Shown here piece by piece: positions 19,794 through 28,626 of a stretch of DNA of 41,726 bases. The notes beneath the pieces were generated by a model. It was not told where the DNA came from. It worked only from the letters and a program-made list of their open reading frames with translations, and searched no databases. The DNA is from an uncultured Woeseiaceae bacterium (lineage in GTDB: Bacteria; Pseudomonadota; Gammaproteobacteria; Steroidobacterales; Woeseiaceae): the NCBI GenBank assembly GCA_947258565.1, contig CAMYJB010000031.1, positions 1-41,726 on the forward strand, in the 5' to 3' direction. The translations under genes were made by a program, and so were the position numbers. The stretch's first letter is position 1. The number at the start of each line of letters is the position of its first letter.

Positions 19794-21836
19794 ATGGCCG
19801 CCGCACGGATGCTCATCCCGGCGCTGCTGGGAACCCTGACCGTTGCCGATGTTGCCGCGGAACAGGACCGCCTCGACGAGATCCTGGTCACGGCCACGCG
19901 CCGGACCGTCAGCATCGCCGAAGTCTCGTCGGGACTCACGCTCGTCGATGGTGCTGTTGCGCGCGACAGGAAACTGGTAACCGATGCGCTCGACGTCGAG
20001 ATCGGTGTATACCTGCAGCAGACTACGCCCGGGCAGGGTGCCGCGATCATACGTGGGCTCAAGGGCTCATCGATCCTGCACCTTGTCGACGGGATCCGAC
20101 TCAACAATGCGATATTCCGCAGTGCGCCGACACAGTATTTTGCGCTGGTGCCGACGAGCGCAGTCGAACGTGTCGAGATCCTGCGCGGAACGCCCGCCTC
20201 GCTCTACGGGAGCGATGCCGTCGGCGGTGTCGTGCAGCTGGTAACGCGCGTACCGCGTTTCGACTCGGAAGAGAACCAATATCGTGGCGAGGTCTACGCG
20301 GCCTACGACACCGCGGAACTCGGCAGGATGCTCAGCGCCACGATCGACGCCGGCAACAACCGTATCGCAACCTCGTTCAGCGCCGAATTTCTCGACACGG
20401 GCGACCGCCGCACGGGCGGCGGCGATCGGATCGGCCCCAGCGGCTACGAGTCACGCGCCGCGCGGTGGGCACTTGCCGGTCGCCCCGGCGACGACCGCAG
20501 CTGGCTCATCGATGTGCACTACCTCGAACAGCCGGAGACGCCGCGCGTCGATGAACTGGTGCCGGGCTTCGGCCAGACCGAGCCATCGTCCTCGGAATTC
20601 TTCTTCAAACCCAACCGGCGCGTATTCGTACACGGCAAGTACGGCCGCGAAGGCGGCGCGCTCGGGCTGGACTGGAACGTCGATCTCGCCTGGCAGCGCA
20701 TCGACGATGATCGCGTGTCGCGCGATTTCGAAGCAACGGATCGGCGATTTGAGTCGAATCGCAGCGACCTGTACGGCCTCGTCGTCAGCGGCAGCCGGGT
20801 AACCGAGTCGGGGTCCTGGATTGCCGGGGTGGAGGCCTACCTGGACGAGGTATCGAGTGAGCGCAGTGAGCAGGATCTCCTCGACGGACAGGTCACGGCG
20901 CGGGCGCCGCGCTTCCCCGACGGCGCCGAGATCGAGCGCTTCGCGCTGTTCGGCAACACGGAACGGTACGTTTCTGCTCGCAACGTACTGGCCGGTGGGC
21001 TGCGCGTCAGCCGTGAAAACGTGTCGTTGCCGGCGACGCCTGTTTCGGGCGCCGCATCAGTCAGCGTGACCGATACCAGCGGCGATATCGGCTGGATATT
21101 CAACGCGGCTGAAAACTGGCAGCTGGTGGCGAATGCAGGCTTCGGATTCCGTGCACCGAATGTCTTCGATCTGGGCACGCTCGGCAATCGGCCGGGCAAC
21201 CGCTTCAATATCCCGAATCCCGATCTCGATTCCGAGCGCGTGGTGCAGCTGGATGCCGGCGTGCGTTACACGACGGATCGGGCGCGCTTCGAACTGATGG
21301 TTTACACGCTTGACTACGACGATCGCATAACCTCCGTACTGACCGGAGACGTAACGCCCGAAGGCCGCGACGTCGTACAGAGTGTCAATGCAGCCGAATC
21401 GACGATCCGTGGTTTCGAAGGCGGCGCGGGCTTCGACGTCAGCGACACCATCAGCCTGGATGCCGTACTCAATTACACCTGGGCCGAGCAGCGAATCTCC
21501 GGGTCGCCTGCCGAACCCGGTGATCGCATTCCGCCGCTAAGCGGCCGGCTGAGCGTGAGCTATGACGCCGGCAGTAACTTTCGCCTGGATGCCTGGATTC
21601 GATTTTCTGGCGAGCAGGATCGACTGAGCACCCGCGACGTCCGCGACATTCGGATCGACCCGAACGGCACCAGCGGATGGGGCATCCTGGGTGCCCGTGG
21701 CAGCTGGGATTTTCGGAGCGGCTGGAACTTCACGCTCGGCATCGACAATGTTCTCGACAAGCGCTATCGCGTGCACGGCTCGGGGCTCGATGCATCGGGG
21801 CGCAACCTGATGATAAGCGTGCGCAGGACTTTCTAG
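19794..21836 (+). CDS. TonB-dependent outer-membrane receptor
   Basis: A 680-residue TonB-dependent receptor. A short signal peptide is followed by a TonB box-like LDEILVTATRR, then the plug domain with IIRGLKGSSILHLVDGIRLNNA and VERVEILRGTPASLYGSDAVGG, and a 22-strand barrel (GFGFRAPNVFDLG in the middle; C-terminal SVRRTF ending in Phe). The style is closest to heme, vitamin or siderophore receptors of the classic plug type, but the ligand is not identifiable. The start is 4 bases after the NSS symporter stop, implying translational coupling and a shared substrate, possibly an amine or amino acid conjugate. Confidence 0.93.
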   Translation: MAAARMLIPALLGTLTVADVAAEQDRLDEILVTATRRTVSIAEVSSGLTLVDGAVARDRKLVTDALDVEIGVYLQQTTPGQGAAIIRGLKGSSILHLVDGIRLNNAIFRSAPTQYFALVPTSAVERVEILRGTPASLYGSDAVGGVVQLVTRVPRFDSEENQYRGEVYAAYDTAELGRMLSATIDAGNNRIATSFSAEFLDTGDRRTGGGDRIGPSGYESRAARWALAGRPGDDRSWLIDVHYLEQPETPRVDELVPGFGQTEPSSSEFFFKPNRRVFVHGKYGREGGALGLDWNVDLAWQRIDDDRVSRDFEATDRRFESNRSDLYGLVVSGSRVTESGSWIAGVEAYLDEVSSERSEQDLLDGQVTARAPRFPDGAEIERFALFGNTERYVSARNVLAGGLRVSRENVSLPATPVSGAASVSVTDTSGDIGWIFNAAENWQLVANAGFGFRAPNVFDLGTLGNRPGNRFNIPNPDLDSERVVQLDAGVRYTTDRARFELMVYTLDYDDRITSVLTGDVTPEGRDVVQSVNAAESTIRGFEGGAGFDVSDTISLDAVLNYTWAEQRISGSPAEPGDRIPPLSGRLSVSYDAGSNFRLDAWIRFSGEQDRLSTRDVRDIRIDPNGTSGWGILGARGSWDFRSGWNFTLGIDNVLDKRYRVHGSGLDASGRNLMISVRRTF

Positions 21837-21945
21837 GCACGATTCTGCAGCGGGGTCCGTAGAATAGTCGCTGCGGTAAACGGACAATACGAGGCAGTTC
21901 GCGGTCTTTATCGTCTAACCATCCATAACGGTTGAGGACACGACG

Positions 21946-22209
21946 ATGAAAATTGCAGCGACCCTGATGCTGGCGGCAATCACCTTCCTGTCAGCCTGTT
22001 CGACAACAGGCCGGCAAAACGCCGGATCGCCGCCGCCTTTCGAGTGCACGTCGATCCATCCGGAAGTCTGCGAGCTCGAGGAACAGTTTCACAAGTTGCG
22101 CTATGAGCAAGCGAAGCAAAACGCCGCCATCGACGAAGCAGAGCGCAGGCGCAGGGCGCAGATGAAGACGGCAGGCACGGTCGCGGCAAACGCCGTGCCT
22201 GCGAGCTGA
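21946..22209 (+). CDS. Small lipoprotein (87 aa)
   Basis: The leader MKIAATLMLAAITFLSAC ends in a clear lipobox (LSAC), so the mature 70-residue protein is lipid-anchored. It has a pair of cysteines (FECTSIHPEVCELEE) that may form a disulfide, then a charged helix (QFHKLRYEQAKQNAAIDEAERRRR) with coiled-coil character. Function unknown. GAGGA precedes the ATG by about 8 bases. The stop is 3 bases from the convergent exoprotein gene, with no visible terminator between them. Confidence 0.8.
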   Translation: MKIAATLMLAAITFLSACSTTGRQNAGSPPPFECTSIHPEVCELEEQFHKLRYEQAKQNAAIDEAERRRRAQMKTAGTVAANAVPAS

Positions 22210-22212
22210 CGT

Positions 22213-25200
22213 TTACTGGATGCCGCGCCCCGGTGACCATGGCACGCCGGCTGCATCGAGCGCGACCCTGAGTCCCGCGTACTCGACGTCCACGAGATTC
22301 GACAACTGCCGGGTCACGTCGTCGTACAGCGATCTCGCGATGCGCAGCGACTCACGCTGGTCGGGCGTCGGGCCGTAGGCGTTTCTGCCAGGCCTGTACC
22401 GGGCGTGCGCCAGCCTGGCGCTCACCGTCATTTCGTCGAAATCGTTGTAAAGCTGGCGCGCTTCGTTGTTCGTCAACCGGTCACGCTCGGCCTGAATGCG
22501 TTTCTGGATCGAGTTCGCAATCTCGTACAGCGACGGATCGGCCGTCGACGACAGCAATACTTCCTTGGCGGCGCTGAGTTCGCCGACGATTGCATCGATG
22601 GTCTTCACCGTGCCCTGGACCGCGCGCGCGAGTTCGTCCACCTGGTTATCGAAGACCACGCGCTGTTCCTGCGTGCTGCCAGGCAGCGTTGGCTCGCGAA
22701 TAGAGACTACCTCGAAGCTTTGCGACTGACCTAGATCCTGCAGAACGCCGTCGACACGCTTTTGCATGGAGACACTGAAGGAGCCGGGGGCAACGAGCAC
22801 GCCAGCCGCTGGTATCCAGCTTTGCTCGCGTTCCTCCTCGGGAACCCAGGCCTCGACCGGCGGATAGCGCAGGTTCCAGCTGACGCGGTGAAAACCGGCT
22901 TCGACCGGTGCCTCGACGTGGCGGACAACATTGCCTGCCGCGTCCCTGACGGTAAAGACGATCGCGGGATCGTCTTCGCGCAGTTCGCTGATAATACGGT
23001 CCCAGGACTGGAACTCGACGCTCTCGTTCTGCTCTTCTTTTTCCGTTTCCGTCTCGCGCCGGGCGTCCCTGCGCGACTGGATAGCCTCGGGCAGATAGTA
23101 GGTGAACGTCGCGCCGAAGGGCGGGTTGGGCGCCGCATAGAAGGCATCGCCCTGGCTGCCCTTGCAGCCTTCCTTCGAGCAACCGAGCGGGCGCCTGGAT
23201 ACGTACCAGTGCGCCCTGCGGACCGGGAACAACACCGTGTCGTCCTGCAGCATGTCCTCGGTGACGCTGCGCAGCGGCGTGTAGTCATCAAGGATATAGA
23301 AGCTGCGGCCGAAGGTGGCGCCCACGAGGTCGTTCTCACGCGTCTGGATCACGAGGTCGCGGAACGGGATGTTCGGCGCGCCACCTTTGAGCTTGGTCCA
23401 CCTGCCGCCGCCGTTCACGGTGAAAAATACGCCAAACTCGGTACCGAGGAACATCAGTCCCGGCTGCTCGTGGTCCTGCACGATGCGCCACAGGATGTGC
23501 CGCTCGGGCAGGTTGCCGGCGATGCTCTTCCAGGACTTGCCGCGGTTCTCGCTCTTGAGTACATAAGGCGAAAAATCACCGCTCTTGTGATCGTCAACGA
23601 CGACGTACACGGTGTCCGGATCGTGCAGGTCCGCCTTGATGTCGTTGACGAAGAAGCGATCGGGCACGCCGGGCAGCTTGTCGATCCTGCGCCAGTTCCG
23701 GCCCCCGTCCTCGGTGACCTGGATGATGCCGTCATCGGTTCCGGCGTAAATCAGCCCCGGCACGAGCGGCGACTCGGAAATGTTCACGATGGTGTTGAAC
23801 ATCGACATCGCGTACAGGTCCCAGGGCGAGTCGTAGCTCCAGGTGCGGCCCATCACGGGCTGGCGTACACGGTTCTCGTTGCGTGTGAGGTCGCCGCTGA
23901 TGGGCTCCCAGCTGTCGCCGTAGTCGGTGCTTTTCCACACTCGCTGGCTGCCGAAATACAGTGTTGCCGAATCGTGCGGGCTGATGAGGATAGGCGCGTC
24001 CCAGTTGTAGCGATCGGGTGGCTCGCCTTCCCGGGGCTGCGGGCGTATGTAGACGCTTTCCCCTGTCTCGCGGTCGTAGCGCGTGAGGTTCCCTTGCTGC
24101 CACTGCGCGTAAACGATATCCGGGTTGTTCGGGTCCACGGCCGACTGGTGGCCGTCACCGGACAGCGTCACGAACCAGTCCGAGTGGCGGATGCCGACGT
24201 TGTTGTCGGTGCGCGACGGGCCGCCGTGGCTGTTGTTGTCCTGCGTGCCGCCGTACACGTTATAGAAAGGCTCGTCGTAGTCCACGGCGACCTTGTAATA
24301 CTGCGTAATCGGCATGTTGCTGATGAAGCGCCAGGTCTTGCCGAGGTCGTAGGTCTCGTAGAGCCCGCCATCGTTGCCGACGAGGATGTAGTTCTCGTCG
24401 TCCGGGTCGAACGCCATCGCGTGGTGGTCGACGTGCTTGGTGTCGTGCGCGAGCTTTATCATCGTCTTGCCGCCGTCTTCCGTCACGTGCAGGTTGACGT
24501 CCGCGTGGTACACACGGTCGAACTGGTGCGGGCTCGCCCAGAGCTCGTTGTAGTAGTGCGGTCCCGTGCCGCTTGCGGCGAAGTCCGCGCCCTTGACCCA
24601 GCTTTCGCCGCCGTCCTCGGAGCGGAACATTGCGCCGGTTCGGTTGGCGAGCTCGATGGTTGCGTAGAGCACGTCCGGGTCCTGCGGTGAGATCGCGAGG
24701 CCGGTCTTCGCCATGATTTCCTCCGGCAGTCCCTCGCTCAGCTCGCGCCAGGTTTCACCGCCGTCCTCGGATTTATGGATGCCGGTTGCCGGGCCGCCAT
24801 CGAGCAGCACCGCGACATTGCGGAAGCGTTGCCAGGTCACCGCGTACATCACGTCCGGATTGCGCGGATCCATGTGGACCTCCGAGACGCCCGTGTAGCG
24901 ATCGTCGAGTTGCGTATTGCCGTGACCGTCGCCGAGCACCTTGCGCCAGTTTTCGCCGCCGTCCGTCGACTTGAAAAGGCCGCGGTCGCCGCCCGCGGAC
25001 CAGAGCGGCCCCTGCGCGGCGACGAAGACGACGTTCGAATCGCGCGGATCGACCCGGATCATGCCGATGTGCTCGGAATCCTCGAGCCCCATGTTTTCCC
25101 AGCTCTGCCCGCCGTCGAGGCTGCGGTAGACACCGGCGCCGTAACCGACGTGGCGGCCGCTGATGTTTTCGCCCGTGCCGACCCAGATCGTGTTCGAGTT

Positions 25201-25512
25201 GTTGGGATCGATGCTTATGCTACCGATCGAGTAGGCATCTTCGTTTTCGAAGATGGCTTCCCAGGTCGTGCCCTCGTTGACGGTCTTCCAGACACCGCCG
25301 CTGCCGACGCCCACGTACCAGGTGCTCTGGTCGTTCGGATCGATTGCGATATCGGAAATGCGCCCCGACATGAATGCGGGCCCGATGCTGCGCATCTCCA
25401 GTCCCTTGAAGGTTGGCTCGTTGAATCCCGGTTCGTAGTCCTCGTCCTGGGCGGCGAATACCGCGTTTGTGAGGCACAGGGTTACGGCAGCAATAATCGG
25501 CAGTCGCGTCAT
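22213..25512 (-). CDS. Large secreted BNR/VPS10-type beta-propeller protein
   Basis: A 1099-residue protein with a signal peptide (cleavage near VFAA-QDE). From residue 40 to about 720 it carries many Asp-box/BNR repeats of the type S-x-D-G-G-x-x-W (for example KSTDGGENW, KSEDGGETW, RSEDGGESW, QVTEDGGRNW), as in sortilin/VPS10 ten-bladed propellers. The C-terminal 350 residues include an Ig-like region (GFHRVSWNLRYPP) and a helical tail. Databases often call such proteins glycosyl hydrolases, but I see no catalytic motif to support that; a binding or scaffolding role in the envelope is equally possible. A -10-like TACAAT (25578-25573, minus strand) lies about 60 bases ahead of the ATG. Confidence 0.85.
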   Translation of the reverse strand: MTRLPIIAAVTLCLTNAVFAAQDEDYEPGFNEPTFKGLEMRSIGPAFMSGRISDIAIDPNDQSTWYVGVGSGGVWKTVNEGTTWEAIFENEDAYSIGSISIDPNNSNTIWVGTGENISGRHVGYGAGVYRSLDGGQSWENMGLEDSEHIGMIRVDPRDSNVVFVAAQGPLWSAGGDRGLFKSTDGGENWRKVLGDGHGNTQLDDRYTGVSEVHMDPRNPDVMYAVTWQRFRNVAVLLDGGPATGIHKSEDGGETWRELSEGLPEEIMAKTGLAISPQDPDVLYATIELANRTGAMFRSEDGGESWVKGADFAASGTGPHYYNELWASPHQFDRVYHADVNLHVTEDGGKTMIKLAHDTKHVDHHAMAFDPDDENYILVGNDGGLYETYDLGKTWRFISNMPITQYYKVAVDYDEPFYNVYGGTQDNNSHGGPSRTDNNVGIRHSDWFVTLSGDGHQSAVDPNNPDIVYAQWQQGNLTRYDRETGESVYIRPQPREGEPPDRYNWDAPILISPHDSATLYFGSQRVWKSTDYGDSWEPISGDLTRNENRVRQPVMGRTWSYDSPWDLYAMSMFNTIVNISESPLVPGLIYAGTDDGIIQVTEDGGRNWRRIDKLPGVPDRFFVNDIKADLHDPDTVYVVVDDHKSGDFSPYVLKSENRGKSWKSIAGNLPERHILWRIVQDHEQPGLMFLGTEFGVFFTVNGGGRWTKLKGGAPNIPFRDLVIQTRENDLVGATFGRSFYILDDYTPLRSVTEDMLQDDTVLFPVRRAHWYVSRRPLGCSKEGCKGSQGDAFYAAPNPPFGATFTYYLPEAIQSRRDARRETETEKEEQNESVEFQSWDRIISELREDDPAIVFTVRDAAGNVVRHVEAPVEAGFHRVSWNLRYPPVEAWVPEEEREQSWIPAAGVLVAPGSFSVSMQKRVDGVLQDLGQSQSFEVVSIREPTLPGSTQEQRVVFDNQVDELARAVQGTVKTIDAIVGELSAAKEVLLSSTADPSLYEIANSIQKRIQAERDRLTNNEARQLYNDFDEMTVSARLAHARYRPGRNAYGPTPDQRESLRIARSLYDDVTRQLSNLVDVEYAGLRVALDAAGVPWSPGRGIQ

Positions 25513-25617
25513 GATTTCCTCTCGTGGTCAGGCCCGTGCCGGTGCGCCGGGCCCCCGGGTAGTTTTGACCGCATTGTAGACTGTGACGGAGTTGCAGGCG
25601 ACTTCGAGCGCGGAACG

Positions 25618-25645
25618 CGGCCGGCATGTGGCCACGTGCCGGCCG
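25618..25645. repeat. Strong GC-rich hairpin
   Basis: CGGCCGGCA (25618-25626) and TGCCGGCCG (25637-25645) are perfect 9-base inverted arms; the 10-base centre contains its own palindrome TGGCCA. It sits just past the end of the aldo/keto reductase remnant. Neither strand has a T-run next to it, so it is not a standard terminator. It may be a leftover inverted repeat at a deletion endpoint. Confidence 0.5.
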
Positions 25646-25648
25646 GAT

Positions 25649-25741
25649 TCAACGATTTTCGCCGTCGCCGGCAATGCGCATGCAGCCGTACACAAGTCGA
25701 GAGGATTCGAGGTCGCTCGGACCCACGGTCATCATCTTCAT
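25649..25741 (-). pseudogene. Aldo/keto reductase, N-terminal remnant (30 codons)
   Basis: Too short for most gene finders, but the 30-codon frame from the ATG at 25741 reads MKMMTVGPSDLESSRLVYG and goes on with CMRIAGDGENR before a TGA. This is the typical first strand of bacterial aldo/keto reductases (LGxSDLxVSRLxYGCMR). A good ribosome site (GGAG, 7 bases ahead) survives. It lies 18 bases after the GST stop on the same strand, so an intact gene would have been third in the glycerate kinase-GST operon. The remaining roughly 250 residues, including the catalytic Asp/Tyr/Lys/His, are absent. Confidence 0.7.
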
Positions 25742-25759
25742 CAGAGACTCCGGAGCGTA

Positions 25760-26386
25760 TCAGGGTCGCGGTATTCGCCAGTTCTCATTCGGCACGGCAT
25801 AGCCTCGCTGAAAAGCCGGCCGATCTGCAAGTGCCAGGTACCAGCGCTCGACATTGGGATAGTCGTGGAGATCGATCTGCTGGAACTCGAACCGGGAGGC
25901 CCATGGCCATGTTGCAATGTCGACGATCGAAAATTCGTCCGCGATATAGTCGCGGCCCTCGAGCCGGGTGTTCAGGACCCGGTACAGCCTGAGCGCCTCC
26001 TGGTGGTAGCGGTGCTCGGCGTACTCCGACTTGCCGGGGTTGAACTTCAGGAAATGGTGCACCTGGCCCAGCATCGGCCCGAAGTTCGCCATCTGCCACA
26101 TGAGCCACTGCATCATCCGGAAATACTCGGGGCTGCCCTGGGATGGCGCGAGCCTGCCGGTCTTGTGGGCGAGATACAGCAGAATAGCGCCCGACTCGAA
26201 CACGGACACGTCGCCATCCACGATAACCGGTATCTTGTTGTTGGGACTGATCGCGAGGAATTCCGGGGCAAATTGCTCGTCCTTGCCTATGTCGATCGGT
26301 ATCACCTCGTAATCGAGGCCGAATTCTTCGAGCGCTATCGAGATCTTGACGCCGTTGGGCGTGCTCCAGGTGTAGAGCCTTATCAT
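25760..26386 (-). CDS. Glutathione S-transferase family protein, YfcG/nu-class-like
   Basis: A 208-residue cytoplasmic GST. The N-terminal thioredoxin-like domain begins YTWSTPNGVKISIALEEFG, and ISPNNKIPVI gives the cis-Pro that holds glutathione, followed by FESGAIL with the Glu-Ser glutathione contact. The all-helical C-terminal domain contains the ATWPWASRF-type end helix. The S-T-P-N-G start fits the nu class (E. coli YfcG/YghU), which has disulfide-bond reductase activity. I chose the ATG at 26386; a longer frame to 26419 only overlaps the glycerate kinase. The gap to the glycerate kinase stop is 1 base, so the two are co-translated. A metabolic link with glycerate is not obvious. Confidence 0.9.
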   Translation of the reverse strand: MIRLYTWSTPNGVKISIALEEFGLDYEVIPIDIGKDEQFAPEFLAISPNNKIPVIVDGDVSVFESGAILLYLAHKTGRLAPSQGSPEYFRMMQWLMWQMANFGPMLGQVHHFLKFNPGKSEYAEHRYHQEALRLYRVLNTRLEGRDYIADEFSIVDIATWPWASRFEFQQIDLHDYPNVERWYLALADRPAFQRGYAVPNENWRIPRP

Positions 26387-26387
26387 G

Positions 26388-27281
26388 TCATTCCCGGTAA
26401 TGGCTGGCCACGCAGTCATGATACTCGTCGAGTTCGAGCACGATATCCGCGTTGCTACGTACCACTTCGAGATTGTGCCGGGTTATGCGCTCGAAGTACT
26501 GGATGAACGCTGCGACCTGGTCCGCGTTCATGACGCGGGCTGCATCTGCGCCGGCAGAGGCCGCGAGCTTTTGTTCCTGCTCGAGGCGCCACCGCAGGAT
26601 CGCCTCGAAACCAGGCGCCTGCAGGAACACGAGGGCGTCGAGCCCGGCAAACACGTCGGCGTAATCCGTGCGCAGGCGCTCGTTGACATAGCGGCGCCAC
26701 CGTCCGTCCGCATCCCTGTCGACCTCGAGTGCATTAACAGGCTCATCGAGCTTTGCCGCCGGCTCCGCGACGCTGCCGACACACCAGCCCTCGAGGATGA
26801 TCAAGTCGATTGGTCCGGAGACGATGGGCCATGCAGCCTCATCCGCGCGGTCGTCGATGGCCTTGTCGAAGCGGGGCAGTCGGTGCTGTTCGCCCGGGCC
26901 GAGTTCGCGCAGGCGCGCAAGGCTGTCCCTGAGCATGGGCAGGTCATGTGTTCCCGGCACGCCACGCGTCGCAAACAGGGGGTGCACGGTCTGCGCAAGC
27001 TCAAGGCGTTCGGCATGCGTCAGGTAGAAGTCATCGATGGACAGCACTGCAACATTCCAGTCATGGCGGGATTCCAGCACCAGCTTGAGGAAGTCGGCTA
27101 GCGTGGATTTCCCAGTGCCTTGTGCGCCGTTGATACCCAACAGAAACGCATGGCGACCTGTTCGGCGTTTCAGCAACCAGGTGACAAGTGGAAGGTAGTA
27201 TTCCTCGACGAACTGTCGGAACGACGCAGGCAGCCTGTGCCGTCGAAGAAAAGCCTCGGTATCGTAGAGGGCGGGTGTCAT
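26388..27281 (-). CDS. D-glycerate 3-kinase of the GLYK/YGR205w P-loop family
   Basis: A 297-residue cytoplasmic P-loop kinase. Walker A is GAQGTGKST (residues 52-60). The family-specific SIDDFYLT (81-88), ATRGVPGTHDLPM, LPRFDKAIDDR and IILEGWCVG follow in order. This set characterises plant-type D-glycerate 3-kinase and yeast YGR205w relatives, distinct from the bacterial GarK and GlxK/GckA glycerate kinases. The reaction is D-glycerate + ATP to 3-phosphoglycerate. It is divergent from the ROK regulator, 112 bases apart, and heads an operon with the GST. A -10-like TATAGT lies at 27330-27325. With a GH13_18 phosphorylase and a GH63 enzyme nearby, I infer that it consumes glycerate from glucosylglycerate cleavage. 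Confidence 0.88.
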   Translation of the reverse strand: MTPALYDTEAFLRRHRLPASFRQFVEEYYLPLVTWLLKRRTGRHAFLLGINGAQGTGKSTLADFLKLVLESRHDWNVAVLSIDDFYLTHAERLELAQTVHPLFATRGVPGTHDLPMLRDSLARLRELGPGEQHRLPRFDKAIDDRADEAAWPIVSGPIDLIILEGWCVGSVAEPAAKLDEPVNALEVDRDADGRWRRYVNERLRTDYADVFAGLDALVFLQAPGFEAILRWRLEQEQKLAASAGADAARVMNADQVAAFIQYFERITRHNLEVVRSNADIVLELDEYHDCVASHYRE

Positions 27282-27393
27282 ATCTGCGCGTTGTGCGTGC
27301 GAGCGGGACGGACGGTTTCCTGGACTATAGCCGAATTGACAGGACCGGGGCCTGGCGGCAACGGCCAGCAGATTTGTCTGCTATGTTTACGCC

Positions 27394-28575
27394 ATGAGCA
27401 ACACTATGGCACAGAAACAACAATTGCGGCGAACGGAGCCTTTATCGTCAACTTACTTTCGCAGGGAGACATTCGCCGAACCCACCGACGTGGAAAGGGC
27501 GATCCTTGGTCTCGTGCTTCGCAGGGGCCCAATGACGCAGACGAAGATTGCGTCTGAGATCGATCGACCGCAACAAACCGTATCCCGACTGATCGGACGA
27601 CTCATTAATCGCGGTTCCTTGCGACATGGCGAGCGTGTATCGAGCGGCAAGCGCGGTCAGCTCAGTATCAATGTCGAGATCGTGCCCGATTATGCCTACG
27701 CGTTCGGTGTTGCGGTTCTTTGGGATGCGCTCGCAGTCAAGCTGATGAATTTCTCCGGCATGGTTATCGATCGTAGAACCACGCCTCTGACATCGATGAC
27801 GCACGATGGTGTCGTTGTCGAAATGCGGCGCATGCTCGACGAACTTGCGAATGAATGGATCGCTGACAGCTCGAGGATTTTTGGTGTCGGATTCAGTATT
27901 CCCGGAACTTTCATGCGGGAAACGGGGCAGGTCAATACCCCGCTCGTCCTCGAGGAATGGGCCAATATGGATATCGAGGCGGTACTCGAGGACGATCTCG
28001 GGCTTCCCGTCTGGATCGAGAACGATGGCAATGCGGCGGCGATCGGCGAGAGTCTCGTCGGAGTCGGGCGATGGGCGAGTGATTTTGTCTACCTTTACAT
28101 CGCCACCGGGCTCGGCGGTGGTGTCATCTTGAACGGCGAGATAGTGCGCGGAGAGTTCGGGAACGCGGGCGAAGTTGCGCAGTTGTTACCGCCCAGCATT
28201 TACCCGCATCCCAACCTGGATCTGTTGCTCAAGCTGATTCGCAAGCATGGCATCGATGTGCATTCGGTGTCTGAACTGGTCGACCGATTCGATCCGGACT
28301 GGCCAGGGGTCGACGAGTGGATAAGTCGCGTACGTGATTCATTGTCGTTGATCGCCTCGGCCTCTGCGGCACTGCTGGATCCCGAAGTCATTGTCGTCGG
28401 CGGGCGAATTCCCAGGAGCCTCGCGGAGAAGGTCATTCCGCATATCGAAATCTACGATCAGCGTCGGCGCTCGGATTCCCGGCCCTTGCCTCGAGTCGTG
28501 GTTGCGGAAGCCGAGGGCGACGCCGCATCAATCGGAGCGGCGGCACTGACGCTCAACAGCTACTTTTTCGCCTGA
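27394..28575 (+). CDS. ROK-family transcriptional regulator (NagC/XylR/Mlc type)
   Basis: A 393-residue regulator. The N-terminal winged helix (about 35-90) includes TKIASEIDRPQQTVSRLIGRL. The ROK sugar-binding domain follows, with WIENDGNAAAIGES (kinase-like Asp site) and ATGLGGGVILNGEIVRG. The usual ROK zinc motif (GHxxxxxxGxxCxCGxxGC) is absent: EFGNAGEVAQLLPP replaces it, so ligand sensing may differ from NagC or Mlc. The ATG at 27394 is used; an in-frame ATG at 27406 is equally possible, and neither has a strong ribosome site. Placed between the divergent glycerate kinase and the TonB receptor, it most likely controls this glycoside locus, binding a sugar or glucoside inducer. Confidence 0.9.
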   Translation: MSNTMAQKQQLRRTEPLSSTYFRRETFAEPTDVERAILGLVLRRGPMTQTKIASEIDRPQQTVSRLIGRLINRGSLRHGERVSSGKRGQLSINVEIVPDYAYAFGVAVLWDALAVKLMNFSGMVIDRRTTPLTSMTHDGVVVEMRRMLDELANEWIADSSRIFGVGFSIPGTFMRETGQVNTPLVLEEWANMDIEAVLEDDLGLPVWIENDGNAAAIGESLVGVGRWASDFVYLYIATGLGGGVILNGEIVRGEFGNAGEVAQLLPPSIYPHPNLDLLLKLIRKHGIDVHSVSELVDRFDPDWPGVDEWISRVRDSLSLIASASAALLDPEVIVVGGRIPRSLAEKVIPHIEIYDQRRRSDSRPLPRVVVAEAEGDAASIGAAALTLNSYFFA

Positions 28576-28613
28576 TCGGGTTTTCCCGGCTCGATGGGTC
28601 TATCTTGCTGAAT

Positions 28614-28626
28614 ATAATCAGATTAT
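28614..28626. promoter_or_regulatory. Candidate ROK operator ahead of the TonB receptor
   Basis: ATAATC-A-GATTAT is a perfect AT-rich dyad with 6-base arms and one central base, in the 213-base gap between the regulator and the receptor. A weaker dyad, TTTTG-TTAT-CAAAA, lies at 28667-28680. ROK repressors typically bind AT-rich palindromes. The link to this regulator is positional only. Confidence 0.4.

Noticed and set aside
18452..20107. A 551-codon antisense frame across the NSS symporter and TonB receptor
   Set aside because: Charged, repetitive composition, and it crosses two well-supported genes on the other strand.
22762..24690. A 642-codon open frame antisense to the BNR/VPS10 protein
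   Set aside because: Same shadow effect; the minus-strand protein has a signal peptide and clear repeats.
22213..25512. Calling the BNR protein a glycosyl hydrolase
   Set aside because: Asp-box repeats alone do not indicate catalysis, and no sialidase Arg triad or hydrolase acids were recognisable.
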